Shown here: positions 26,510 through 34,589 of the stretch, in pieces | Position numbering within the stretch: the first letter of the stretch is position 1 | How the letters are laid out: each line of letters begins with the position of its first letter | Source: Streptomyces albireticuli | GTDB lineage: Bacteria > Actinomycetota > Actinomycetes > Streptomycetales > Streptomycetaceae | Direction: 5' to 3' | DNA: 64,000 bases | NCBI RefSeq assembly: GCF_002192455.1 | Contig: NZ_CP021744.1 | Coordinates: forward strand, 4,432,001 to 4,496,000 | The notes under the pieces: model-generated | What the model was told of the DNA's origin: nothing | Seen by the model: only the letters and a program-made list of their open reading frames with translations | Database searches by the model: none | Translations under genes and position numbers: made by a program

Positions 26510-27969
26510 CCACGTACGGACACTGGATCGACGGCTCCTGGCACTCGCCGGAGAAAGGGCACTATCCAGTTGTCAATCCGGCGACCGAGAAGGTCGTCGG
26601 GGAGGCCCCGGAGGCGACTCCCGCCGAAGTCGCCTTGGCCGTGACCGCCGCGCGGGCCGCTCAGGACGGCTGGTCCCGCACCTCACCACGCGAGCGCGCG
26701 GCCGTGCTGGACCGGATGGCGGATCTGATCAACGCACACGAATCCGAGCTCATACCCCTGCTCCAGGCCGAGACGGGCGCGACGCTGCGCCTGACCTCCA
26801 CCGTTCAGGTGCCCGTGGCGGCGGACCGCTTCCGCCGCTACGCACAGGGCGCCCTCGAGCCGGCCGTCATCCCGCTCGCGCCACGCACCGTTCAGAGCAG
26901 TCCGCTCGCTCCGGGCGGCCTCATCGGCGCCGCCGCGGTCCGGCGCCCCGTGGGCGTCGTCGGTTGCATCACCTCCTACAACTTCCCGATCGTCAACCTC
27001 GCGGGCAAGGTCGCCCCCGCTCTGGCCATGGGGAACACCGTCGTCGCCAAACCGGCCCCGCAGGATCCCCTCTGCGCACTCGCGCTCGGCCCGCTGCTCC
27101 GCGAGGCGGGCCTGCCGGACGGCGTCTTCAACATCGTCACGGGATCGGGCCCCGACGCGGGCCGAGCGCTCGTGGAACACCCCGGCGTCGACATGATCAG
27201 CTTCACCGGGTCCACCGCTGTCGGAAAACAGATCGCCGAGACCGCGGGGAGGTCGATGAAGCGCACCCTGATGGAGCTGGGCGGCAAGGGCGCGGCCATC
27301 GTCCTGGGGGACGCCGACGAGAAGACGGTCAAGTCGGCGATCGGGGCGGTCGGTTCGGTCTGGTCCTTCCACAGCGGACAGATCTGCACGGCGCCGACCC
27401 GGGTCCTCGTTCATCGATCGCTGTACGAGAAGGTCGTCACCGGCCTCACACACTACGCCCGGGCGCTGAAGGTCGGGGACCCTGTGGATAACTCCACGGT
27501 CGTCGGCCCGTTGATCTCCGCCGCCCAACGCGACCGCGTCGAGGCGTACATCGCCGGAGCCCGCGCGGAGGGCGCCCGTATCGCCGTCGGCGGCACCCGC
27601 CCCGAGATCGCACCGGGCTTCTACGTCGCGCCCACGCTCATCACCGACGCCACCCCGGACATGGCCGTCGCCCGCGAGGAACTCTTCGGTCCCGTCGTCG
27701 TCGCCCTCCCGTTCGACGACGAGGACGAGGCCGTACGGATCGCCAACGGCACCTCGTACGGCCTCCACGACTACGTCTTCAGCGCGGACACCGCCCACGC
27801 CTGGGCCTTCGCCGCCCGCCTGCGCAGCGGAAACGTCGGCGTCAACACGGTCCAGCGGCATCCGGAGACGCCGTTCGGCGGATTCAAGGAGAGCGGGATC
27901 GGCCGCGACGGCGGCTCCTTCGGCCTGCACGCCTACAGCGAACTCCAGTCCCTCGTCTGGCCCTCCTGA
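26506..27969 (+). CDS. NAD(P)-dependent aldehyde dehydrogenase
   Basis: This is a 487-aa aldehyde dehydrogenase. The oxyanion-hole Asn lies in SYNFPIVNLAGKVAPALAMG, the general-base Glu in LMELGGKGAAIVL, and the nucleophile Cys in HSGQICTAPTR. The C-terminal PFGGFKESGIGRDGG is typical. It should oxidise an aldehyde intermediate to the acid, and with the alcohol dehydrogenase downstream forms a two-step alcohol-to-acid route. It overlaps the upstream acyl-CoA dehydrogenase by 4 bp. Confidence 0.93.
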   Translation: MTTYGHWIDGSWHSPEKGHYPVVNPATEKVVGEAPEATPAEVALAVTAARAAQDGWSRTSPRERAAVLDRMADLINAHESELIPLLQAETGATLRLTSTVQVPVAADRFRRYAQGALEPAVIPLAPRTVQSSPLAPGGLIGAAAVRRPVGVVGCITSYNFPIVNLAGKVAPALAMGNTVVAKPAPQDPLCALALGPLLREAGLPDGVFNIVTGSGPDAGRALVEHPGVDMISFTGSTAVGKQIAETAGRSMKRTLMELGGKGAAIVLGDADEKTVKSAIGAVGSVWSFHSGQICTAPTRVLVHRSLYEKVVTGLTHYARALKVGDPVDNSTVVGPLISAAQRDRVEAYIAGARAEGARIAVGGTRPEIAPGFYVAPTLITDATPDMAVAREELFGPVVVALPFDDEDEAVRIANGTSYGLHDYVFSADTAHAWAFAARLRSGNVGVNTVQRHPETPFGGFKESGIGRDGGSFGLHAYSELQSLVWPS

Positions 27970-28056
27970 GCCCGAACACGTTCAGCAGGAGCTGGGCGTC
28001 GGATCGGAACCTTGCGGCACGAGACCGTTCTTGACCGGATGAGAGGCGGAACCGCC

Positions 28057-29124
28057 ATGAGAGGCGTCATCTTCGACGGCGAGCGACCGCAGGTCGTCGA
28101 CGATCTGGAGGTCCGCCCGCCCGGCCCCGGCGAGGTCCTCGTCGCGATCGCCGCCGCCGGGCTCTGCCACAGCGATCTCTCGGTCGTCGACGGCACCATC
28201 CCCTACCCCCTGCCCGCCGTACTCGGCCACGAGGGCGCCGGAGTGGTGGCGGAGACCGGGCCGGGCGTCACGCACGTCGCCCCCGGTGACCACGTCGCGC
28301 TGTCGACCCTCGCCAACTGCGGGACCTGCGGCGAATGCGACCGCGGCCGCCCGACCATGTGCCGCCTGTCGATCGGCCGGCCCGGCCGGCCCTTCTCCCG
28401 GCGGGGCACCCCGCTCCACCAGTTCGCGGCCAACTCCGCCTTCGCCGAACGCACCGTCGTCAAGGCCGTCCAAGCCGTCCCGATCCCGGCCGAGGTGCCC
28501 CTGACCTCGGCCGCCGTCATCGGCTGCGGCGTGCTGACCGGCGTCGGCGCGGTCCTCAACCGCGCCCGCGTCCGGCACGGCGAGACGGTGGTGGTCATCG
28601 GGGCCGGCGGCATCGGCCTCAACGTCCTGCAAGGCGCCCGGATCGCCGGGGCCTCCACCGTCGTCGCCGTCGACGCGAACCCCGCGAAGGAGACCACGGC
28701 GCGGCGGTTCGGAGCCACCCACTTCGTCGACGCCACGGCCCCCGGCACCCTGGCCGCCGTCCGCGCGATCCTGCCCGACGGCGCCGACCACACCTTCGAG
28801 TGCGTCGGGCGCACCGCCCTCATCCAGCAGGCCGTCGACCTCCTCGGCCGGCACGGCCAGGCGGTCCTCCTCGGCGTACCGCCCGCCGACGCGCGGGCGT
28901 CCTTCCTCGTCTCCTCGCTCTACCTCGACAAATCGATCCTCGGCTGCCGTTACGGATCGTCGCGCCCGCAGCACGACATCGCCCTGTACACGCGCCTCTA
29001 CCGCGAAGGACGGCTCCTGCTGGACGAGCTCGTCACCCGGACCTACCCCGTCGAGGACTTCGCCAAGGCCGCCGAGGACGTGCACCACGGCCGGGTGGCC
29101 CGCGCCGTCCTCACCTTCCTCTAG
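28057..29124 (+). CDS. Zinc-dependent alcohol dehydrogenase (MDR, class III-like)
   Basis: This is a 355-aa medium-chain dehydrogenase. The catalytic zinc site (GLCHSD and GHEGAG) and the structural-zinc cysteines (NCGTCGECDRGRPTMC) are both present, and the cofactor loop is VVIGAGGIGLNVLQGA. It resembles the mycothiol/formaldehyde and long-chain alcohol dehydrogenase branch. ATG at 28057 chosen over upstream frames because GAGGCGG precedes it. An 87-bp gap follows the aldehyde dehydrogenase; no palindrome of the regulon is visible in it, so it is probably read through from site C. Confidence 0.9.
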   Translation: MRGVIFDGERPQVVDDLEVRPPGPGEVLVAIAAAGLCHSDLSVVDGTIPYPLPAVLGHEGAGVVAETGPGVTHVAPGDHVALSTLANCGTCGECDRGRPTMCRLSIGRPGRPFSRRGTPLHQFAANSAFAERTVVKAVQAVPIPAEVPLTSAAVIGCGVLTGVGAVLNRARVRHGETVVVIGAGGIGLNVLQGARIAGASTVVAVDANPAKETTARRFGATHFVDATAPGTLAAVRAILPDGADHTFECVGRTALIQQAVDLLGRHGQAVLLGVPPADARASFLVSSLYLDKSILGCRYGSSRPQHDIALYTRLYREGRLLLDELVTRTYPVEDFAKAAEDVHHGRVARAVLTFL

Positions 29125-29130
29125 GCGCGC

Positions 29131-30168
29131 TCAGCGCCGCGCGTGCGCCGGGGGCGCGGGCACCGCGCGGAACGTACGCCGGTACGCCGTCGGCGACACC
29201 CCGAGCGCCGCCTGGAGGTGCTGCCGCATCGACGCCGCCGTCCCGAAGCCCGCGTCCTGCGCCACCTGGTCCACGGACAGGTCGGTGTCCTCCAGCAGAT
29301 GACGCGCGCGCTCCACCCGCTGCTGGGTCAGCCACTGCCCGGGGCTGATGCCCACCTCCTCACGGAAGCGGCGGGTGAAGGTCCGTACGCTCATCGCCTC
29401 CCGCTCCGCCATGTCGCGCAGCTGGATCGGCTCGTGCAGCCGTCCCAGCGCCCAGGCCCGCGCCGCCGTGGTCGTCGCCACCTGCGGCTCCGGAACCGGG
29501 CGCTGGATGTACTGGGCCTGGCCGCCGTCGCGGTGCGGCGGCACGACACTGCGCCGGGCCACCTCGTTGGCCACCGCCGAACCGTGGTCGCGCCGCACGA
29601 TGTGCACGCACAGGTCGATGCCGGAGGCCACCCCCGCCGACGTCAGGAGATCGCCGTCGTCGACGAACAGCACATCGGCGTCCACCCGGACCGACGGGTA
29701 CAGCCGCTGGAAGTGGTCCGTGCTGCTCCAGTGCGTGGTCGCCGGGCGCCCGTCCAGGAGCCCCGCCGCCGCGAGCACGAACGAGCCGGTGCAGATCGAC
29801 ACCATGCGGGTGCCGGGGCGTATCCAGGCCAGCGCGGCGGCCTGATCCTCGTCCAGCCGCCCCTCCGAGAACGCCGGGCCGAGCTCGTACGAGGCCGGCA
29901 CGACGACGGTGTCCGCCTCGGCCATGGCCTCCGGCCCCCGGTCGACGGTGATGTCGAAGTCCGCGTCCGTACGGACGCTGCCCGGCGCCAGCCCGCACGT
30001 GACCACCTCGTACAGCGGGTCCCCGGCGGAGGTCGTGGCCTTGCCGAAGATGCGGTACGGGATGCTCAGCTCGAACGGGATGACACCGGGCAGGGCGAGA
30101 ACGACGACGCGGTGCGGCGGCGCGTCGGGATGCTGCTCGCTCCGCCGGGCCCCGATGGACTGCGACAT
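29131..30168 (-). CDS. GlxA-type AraC-family transcriptional regulator (DJ-1/PfpI + HTH)
   Basis: This is a 345-aa protein. Residues about 18-190 form a class I glutamine-amidotransferase/DJ-1-like domain with a Cys in the nucleophile-elbow position (SICTGSFVLAAAG), and residues about 240-335 an AraC helix-turn-helix pair (MSVRTFTRRFREEVGISPGQWL and VDQVAQDAGFGTAASMRQHL). These regulators typically sense small metabolites. It is convergent with the alcohol dehydrogenase (6 bp apart) and divergent from the MFS gene, which it may control. ATG at 30168. Confidence 0.9.
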   Translation of the reverse strand: MSQSIGARRSEQHPDAPPHRVVVLALPGVIPFELSIPYRIFGKATTSAGDPLYEVVTCGLAPGSVRTDADFDITVDRGPEAMAEADTVVVPASYELGPAFSEGRLDEDQAAALAWIRPGTRMVSICTGSFVLAAAGLLDGRPATTHWSSTDHFQRLYPSVRVDADVLFVDDGDLLTSAGVASGIDLCVHIVRRDHGSAVANEVARRSVVPPHRDGGQAQYIQRPVPEPQVATTTAARAWALGRLHEPIQLRDMAEREAMSVRTFTRRFREEVGISPGQWLTQQRVERARHLLEDTDLSVDQVAQDAGFGTAASMRQHLQAALGVSPTAYRRTFRAVPAPPAHARR

Positions 30169-30372
30169 GTGTGTACGCCCCCTCAAGCGATACCCGATGC
30201 CTGTCGGCCTGTGTCTGACAAGGCTGCCCCGGAGCGGTGCATTCCCGGGAGCCCGCGACCGCGATCCCAGGGGTCCCGCTACCGCACCGCCGAAACCGCC
30301 GTGGCCCGATCCTGACGAATGCTGTCCTTCGGGCCACTCGATGCCCGGAGCGGCCCGCCCGATGCTGACCGT

Positions 30373-31701
30373 GTGACCCAGACGACCCGACCTCCCGCTC
30401 TCTCCGCACGCGGACCGGCGCCCGCCGGTCGGCGACGCCGTGTCCATCGTGCCTGGTCCGTCGCCGCCGTCACCTTCGTGACGATCATCGGCGCGGCGGG
30501 CTTCGCCTCCCTGCCGGGACTGCTGATCGAACCCCTGCACACGGAGTTCGGCTGGTCCCGGGGCACGATCGGCCTCGCCGCCTCCGTGAACCTCGCCCTC
30601 TACGGGCTCACCGCGCCCTTCGCGGCCGCCCTCATGGACCGTTTCGGCATCCGTAAGGTCGTCGCCTTCGCCCTGACCGTCATCGCGATCGGCTCCGGTC
30701 TCACCGTCTTCATGACCGAGAGCTGGCAGCTCGTCCTGTGCTGGGGCGTCCTCGTCGGCCTCGGCAGCGGCTCGATGGCCTTGGCCTTCGCCGCCACCGT
30801 GACCAACCGCTGGTTCGTCGCCCGGCGCGGCCTGGTCACCGGCATCCTCACCGCCGCCGGAGCCTCCGGGCAGCTCGTCTTCCTGCCGCTGCTCTCCTGG
30901 ATCGTCGAGCACCACGACTGGCGGCCCGCCGCGGTGACCGTCTCCGTGGCCGCCCTGGTCGTCGTCCCCTTCGTCTGGCTGCTGCTGCGCGACCACCCGG
31001 CGGACGTCGGCCTCAAGGCGTACGGCGCCGAGACGTACGCCCCCAAGCCGCCGCCCTCGCCGGGCGCGGCACGACGCGCGCTCAAGGCCCTGGCCGACGC
31101 GGCCCGCACCGGGCCCTTCTGGCTGCTCGCCGGCACCTTCGCGATCTGCGGGGCCTCCACCAACGGCCTGGTCAAGACGCATTTCGTGCCGGCGGCCCAC
31201 GACCACGGCATGCCGATCACGGCCGCCGCCGGCCTGCTCGCGGTGATCGGCGTCTTCGACGTCGTCGGGACGATCGCCTCCGGCTGGTTCACCGACCGGT
31301 TCGAGGCCCGCAGGCTGCTGGCCGTCTACTACGCGCTGCGCGGCGTCTCCCTGATGTTCCTGCCGATGCTGATGGCGCCGACCGTCCACCCGCCGATGAT
31401 CTTCTTCATCGTCTTCTACGGCCTGGACTGGGTCGCCACCGTGCCGCCCACCATCGCGCTGTGCCGGGAGCACTACGGCGACGACAGCGCGATCGTCTTC
31501 GGCTGGGTGCTCGCCTCCCACCAGGTGGGCGCGGCCCTGGTCGCCTTCCTCGGCGGCGTGGCGCGGGACGCGCTCGGCTCCTACGACCTGGTCTGGTACG
31601 CCTCCGGGGCGCTGTGCGCGGTGGCGGCGCTGATGGCACTGGTCATCCGCAGGCGGTCCGCCGCCACCCCGGCCCCGGCCGGCGCGGCGGTCACTGTGTG
31701 A
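30373..31701 (+). CDS. MFS transporter
   Basis: This is a 442-aa carrier with about 12 hydrophobic segments; the cytoplasmic loop signature after TM2 is MDRFGIRKV and the second-half equivalent WFTDRFEARR. It resembles monocarboxylate/oxalate-formate-type antiporters. The GTG at 30373 gives a normal cytoplasmic N-terminus; an ATG at 30319 is possible, and neither has a good ribosome-binding site. Divergent from the GlxA-type regulator. It may import the acid substrate of the pathway; inference from location only. Confidence 0.85.
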   Translation: MTQTTRPPALSARGPAPAGRRRRVHRAWSVAAVTFVTIIGAAGFASLPGLLIEPLHTEFGWSRGTIGLAASVNLALYGLTAPFAAALMDRFGIRKVVAFALTVIAIGSGLTVFMTESWQLVLCWGVLVGLGSGSMALAFAATVTNRWFVARRGLVTGILTAAGASGQLVFLPLLSWIVEHHDWRPAAVTVSVAALVVVPFVWLLLRDHPADVGLKAYGAETYAPKPPPSPGAARRALKALADAARTGPFWLLAGTFAICGASTNGLVKTHFVPAAHDHGMPITAAAGLLAVIGVFDVVGTIASGWFTDRFEARRLLAVYYALRGVSLMFLPMLMAPTVHPPMIFFIVFYGLDWVATVPPTIALCREHYGDDSAIVFGWVLASHQVGAALVAFLGGVARDALGSYDLVWYASGALCAVAALMALVIRRRSAATPAPAGAAVTV

Positions 31702-31764
31702 TCCCCCTCGCCCAGGCAACCCTGCGGCCCCCGGGGGAATCCTTCAGGGGGAGAGGGGCTGGTC

Positions 31765-32772
31765 ATGACACAGCACGCCGAGCCGGACGCGACTCCGGCC
31801 GACGACGAGAAGGACGCCGCGCCCGAGGAGACCCCTCGGGCGCCGCGGCGCGTGGTGCACGCGGACGGCTTCGGGGCGGCCTTCTGCGCGTCCATGGCCG
31901 CCCTGTGCGCCGAGGCGGTCATCGGCGGGACGGGCGCCCTCCTGGTGATGCTCTCGCGCGAGCACGACAGCCTGCCGGGCAACCTCATCATGATCGTCGG
32001 GGTGGTCGTCGGCGTCGCGCTTCTCGCAGTACTTGTCAGTGGTTTCGTCACGGCCGTCGCGGTGATGCCCGCTCTGGCCCTCGCCCGCCGGGCCGCGCGG
32101 CGTGCCGGACGGGCCGAGCGCGGGTGGTGGACCCTGGCCGCGGTGCCGGTGGTGGCCGCCGCGGCGGTGGTGGTGTTCGGCGGTGTGGTCGCTCTCGGCA
32201 GCCTCGCCCTGTCCCCGCCCCTGACGTACCCGCTGTGGTGGGGCGCCCTTACGGCCGCACTGCTGCCTGCCTCCCTGGTCGCCGGAGCGGCGGGCCGCCG
32301 GGTCCGCGACGGCCGCCCCGTACGCATGGCCCGCAGGGTGGTGCGCGACGGACTGCTCGCCTGGCTCGCGGTCGGCGCGCTGGGCGCCGGGGCGTACGGC
32401 ACCGGCCTGGTGAAGGTCTACGAGCCGCCCCGGCTGGAGAGGGAGGACCTCGCGGGCGTCTGGAGCGACGGGCACGGCGGCAAGGTCGAGCTGACCTCCG
32501 ACGGCGCCGCGGTCGCCAAGGGCCTCGACAACTACGTGTGGGACGGAACGGGCAACGCCAAGCCCAAGGAGTGCGACGGCTCCGGCAAGTGGGCGCCGAT
32601 CAAGCGGGACGGCAAGGTCGAGGGCGTGTCCCTGACCATCGCCGGCTGCGAGCTCGCCCGGAACTGGAACGTCGGCGGTACGGCGAAGGAGCCGCGGATC
32701 TTCCACGAGGTCGGCAAGCCCGGCTCCGGGAAGCGCTACGTGCTCGTGAAGGGCTCCGAGCGCGAGGAGTAG
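31765..32772 (+). CDS. Membrane protein of unknown function with C-terminal soluble domain
   Basis: This is a 335-aa protein I do not recognise. A charged N-terminus (about 1-35) is followed by roughly five hydrophobic helices (about 37-60, 70-97, 123-150, 154-175, 194-212) and a C-terminal hydrophilic domain of about 120 residues that begins ERED-L-A-G-V-W and contains three Cys; its L-x-G-x-W opening recalls small beta-barrel domains of exported Streptomyces proteins. GGGGGAGAGGGG precedes the ATG. It lies between the MFS and flavin-reductase genes with no regulon palindrome, so it may not belong to the pathway. Confidence 0.7.
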   Translation: MTQHAEPDATPADDEKDAAPEETPRAPRRVVHADGFGAAFCASMAALCAEAVIGGTGALLVMLSREHDSLPGNLIMIVGVVVGVALLAVLVSGFVTAVAVMPALALARRAARRAGRAERGWWTLAAVPVVAAAAVVVFGGVVALGSLALSPPLTYPLWWGALTAALLPASLVAGAAGRRVRDGRPVRMARRVVRDGLLAWLAVGALGAGAYGTGLVKVYEPPRLEREDLAGVWSDGHGGKVELTSDGAAVAKGLDNYVWDGTGNAKPKECDGSGKWAPIKRDGKVEGVSLTIAGCELARNWNVGGTAKEPRIFHEVGKPGSGKRYVLVKGSEREE

Positions 32773-32829
32773 GGGGGCGGGCCACCGGGGAGCGGGTGGC
32801 CCCTCAGGGCGGGCCTCGGTGCGGGGCCG

Positions 32830-33504
32830 TCAGGGCCGGGCACCCTCGGAGCCGGGCAGCCCCTCAGGGGCGAGCGCCCCGAACGCGCCCCGGTGGAAGA
32901 GCAGCGGTCGCGCCGCGGCCTCGTCCGCCCCCAGTGCCTCGACCCGCCCGACGACGATGAGGTGGTCCCCGCCCGTGTGCACGGCGTGGACCGCGCAGTC
33001 GACCCAGGCGGGCACCCCGGTGAGCAGGGGTGAGCCGGTGACGGGCGCGGGCGCGTACGGCACGCCCGCGAACTTGTCCGCCGTCCGCGCGCCGCTGACC
33101 GCGAAGGCGCGGCACAGCGCCTCCTGGCCGACGGCGAGCACATTGACGCAGAAGACCCCGGCGCGGGCGATGCGCGGCCAGCTGGTGGACGTCCGGGCCA
33201 CCATGAAGACGACCAGCGGCGGGTCGAGGGAGAGCGCGGCGAAGGACTGGCAGGCGAAACCGGCGGGCGGCTCCGGGGCTCCGGGCAGGTCCGTGCCGGG
33301 GGCCGTGACGACGGTGACGCCGCTGGCGAAGTGCCCGAGCACGCGCCGGAAGTCCTCCGGGGCCGGTGGGGGCCGCTCGTCCGTCCGGAGCGCCCGGACC
33401 ACCCGGGCCGGTCCCGGCCCGTGGCGGGGTGCCGCGGCGGTCGGCGCGCCGGACGACCGCAGATAGCGCACGGCGACGGCCGCCATCCCCGCGTGTCCCA
33501 TCAT
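32830..33504 (-). CDS. Flavin reductase (HsaB/HpaC-like)
   Basis: This is a 224-aa protein whose residues about 50-215 form the flavin-reductase split-barrel (FASGVTVVTA, FAALSLDPPLVVFMVARTS, FCVNVLA, GDHLIVVGRVEAL). It supplies reduced flavin to a two-component monooxygenase; the luciferase-like proteins at 55.3 and 57.5 kb are candidates, though those look more F420-type. The first about 45 residues are a variable extension; a later start is possible. Regulon site D lies 13 bp upstream of the start. Confidence 0.87.
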   Translation of the reverse strand: MMGHAGMAAVAVRYLRSSGAPTAAAPRHGPGPARVVRALRTDERPPPAPEDFRRVLGHFASGVTVVTAPGTDLPGAPEPPAGFACQSFAALSLDPPLVVFMVARTSTSWPRIARAGVFCVNVLAVGQEALCRAFAVSGARTADKFAGVPYAPAPVTGSPLLTGVPAWVDCAVHAVHTGGDHLIVVGRVEALGADEAAARPLLFHRGAFGALAPEGLPGSEGARP

Positions 33505-33516
33505 GCCTCCATTGAA

Positions 33517-33533
33517 TCTGACGAACCGTCAAT
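33517..33533. promoter_or_regulatory. 17-bp regulon palindrome, site D
   Basis: TCTGACGAACCGTCAAT immediately upstream of the flavin reductase start. The CTGACG/CGTCA core is intact. Confidence 0.7.
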
Positions 33534-33649
33534 TCGGAAGGTGCGGCACAGGAAGGTGTGGGATGGAGCGCGTGGGACGGAAGGCGCCGGGCGAGGGGGT
33601 GCGGGACGAAAGGCGCGGGTCAGGAAGGCGCTGGCGACGGTGCATCGAT

Positions 33650-34534
33650 TCAGCGCCCGCGGTACGTCGGGGTGCGGCGCTCCACGAAGCTCGCCACGCC
33701 CTCCCGTGCGTCCTCCGTCGTCATATTGATCTCCTGCGCGGCCGCCTCGGCGGCGAAGGCGGCCGCACGGTCCATCTCAAGCGAGGTGTTGACCAGCTGT
33801 TTCGTCAGGGCGAACGCCCGGGTCGGGCCGGCCGCGAGGCGGTCGGACCAGGAGCGGGCCGCGCCCGCCAGCTCCGCCTCCGGCACCACGCGGTTCACCA
33901 GCCCCAGCCGCTCCGCCTCGGCGGCCGTGAGCGCGTCCCCGAAGAACATCAGCTCCTTCGCCCGGCGCGGCCCGACCAGCCGGGGCAGGAGGTAGGTGCC
34001 TCCGCCGTCGGGGACCAGCCCCCGGCGGGCGAACACCTCGACGAACGTGGCGTGTTCGGTCGCGATGACGAGATCGCAGGCGAGGGCCAGATGGGCGCCG
34101 AGTCCCGCCGCGGTGCCGTTCACGGCGGCGATCACGGGCTTCTCGCAGTCCAGGACCGCGCCGATCAGGCGCTGGGCGCCGCGCCGGATCACCCGGGCCA
34201 CATCGCCCGCGGCGCGCTCGGCGGGCGGGCCGGGACGGTGCGCGGCCGCCACGCGCAGATCGGCCCCGGCGCAGAACGCCCGGCCCGTGGCCGTGAGGAC
34301 CACGGCTCGCACGGCCGGGTCGGCGGAGTCCTCAAGTAGCCGTGAAATCAGGCGTTCCCGCTGGTCAGGGGTGAGGGCGTTGCTCGCCCGGGGCCGGTTG
34401 AGAGTGATCCACGAGACGCCGTTGTCAGTGGTGTGGAGTATCACTGAGTCATCGGGCCCCACGGGCTCGACGGGCCGCGCCGCGTCCTCGGGACCGGTGG
34501 GGCCGACGGGGTTCGCACGGGGGGATACGGGCAT
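33650..34534 (-). CDS. Crotonase-family protein (enoyl-CoA hydratase/isomerase)
   Basis: This is a 294-aa crotonase; residues about 1-35 are a non-conserved leader. The oxyanion-hole segments are GRAFCAGADLR and NGTAAGLGAHLALACD. The two Glu residues of classic enoyl-CoA hydratase are not in place: the first position reads A-H and the second Phe, while an Asp is present in LVPDGGGTYLLPRLVG, as in isomerase/PaaG-like crotonases. So isomerase, hydrolase or C-C lyase activity is more likely than hydration. Translated after the NDP-forming ligase (55-bp gap), sharing sites E1/E2. Confidence 0.87.
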   Translation of the reverse strand: MPVSPRANPVGPTGPEDAARPVEPVGPDDSVILHTTDNGVSWITLNRPRASNALTPDQRERLISRLLEDSADPAVRAVVLTATGRAFCAGADLRVAAAHRPGPPAERAAGDVARVIRRGAQRLIGAVLDCEKPVIAAVNGTAAGLGAHLALACDLVIATEHATFVEVFARRGLVPDGGGTYLLPRLVGPRRAKELMFFGDALTAAEAERLGLVNRVVPEAELAGAARSWSDRLAAGPTRAFALTKQLVNTSLEMDRAAAFAAEAAAQEINMTTEDAREGVASFVERRTPTYRGR

Positions 34535-34589
34535 GGGGGAGCTCCTGGTTCTACGGGCCGTAGCGGTGCCACGGGGCGTCGCGCGCGGT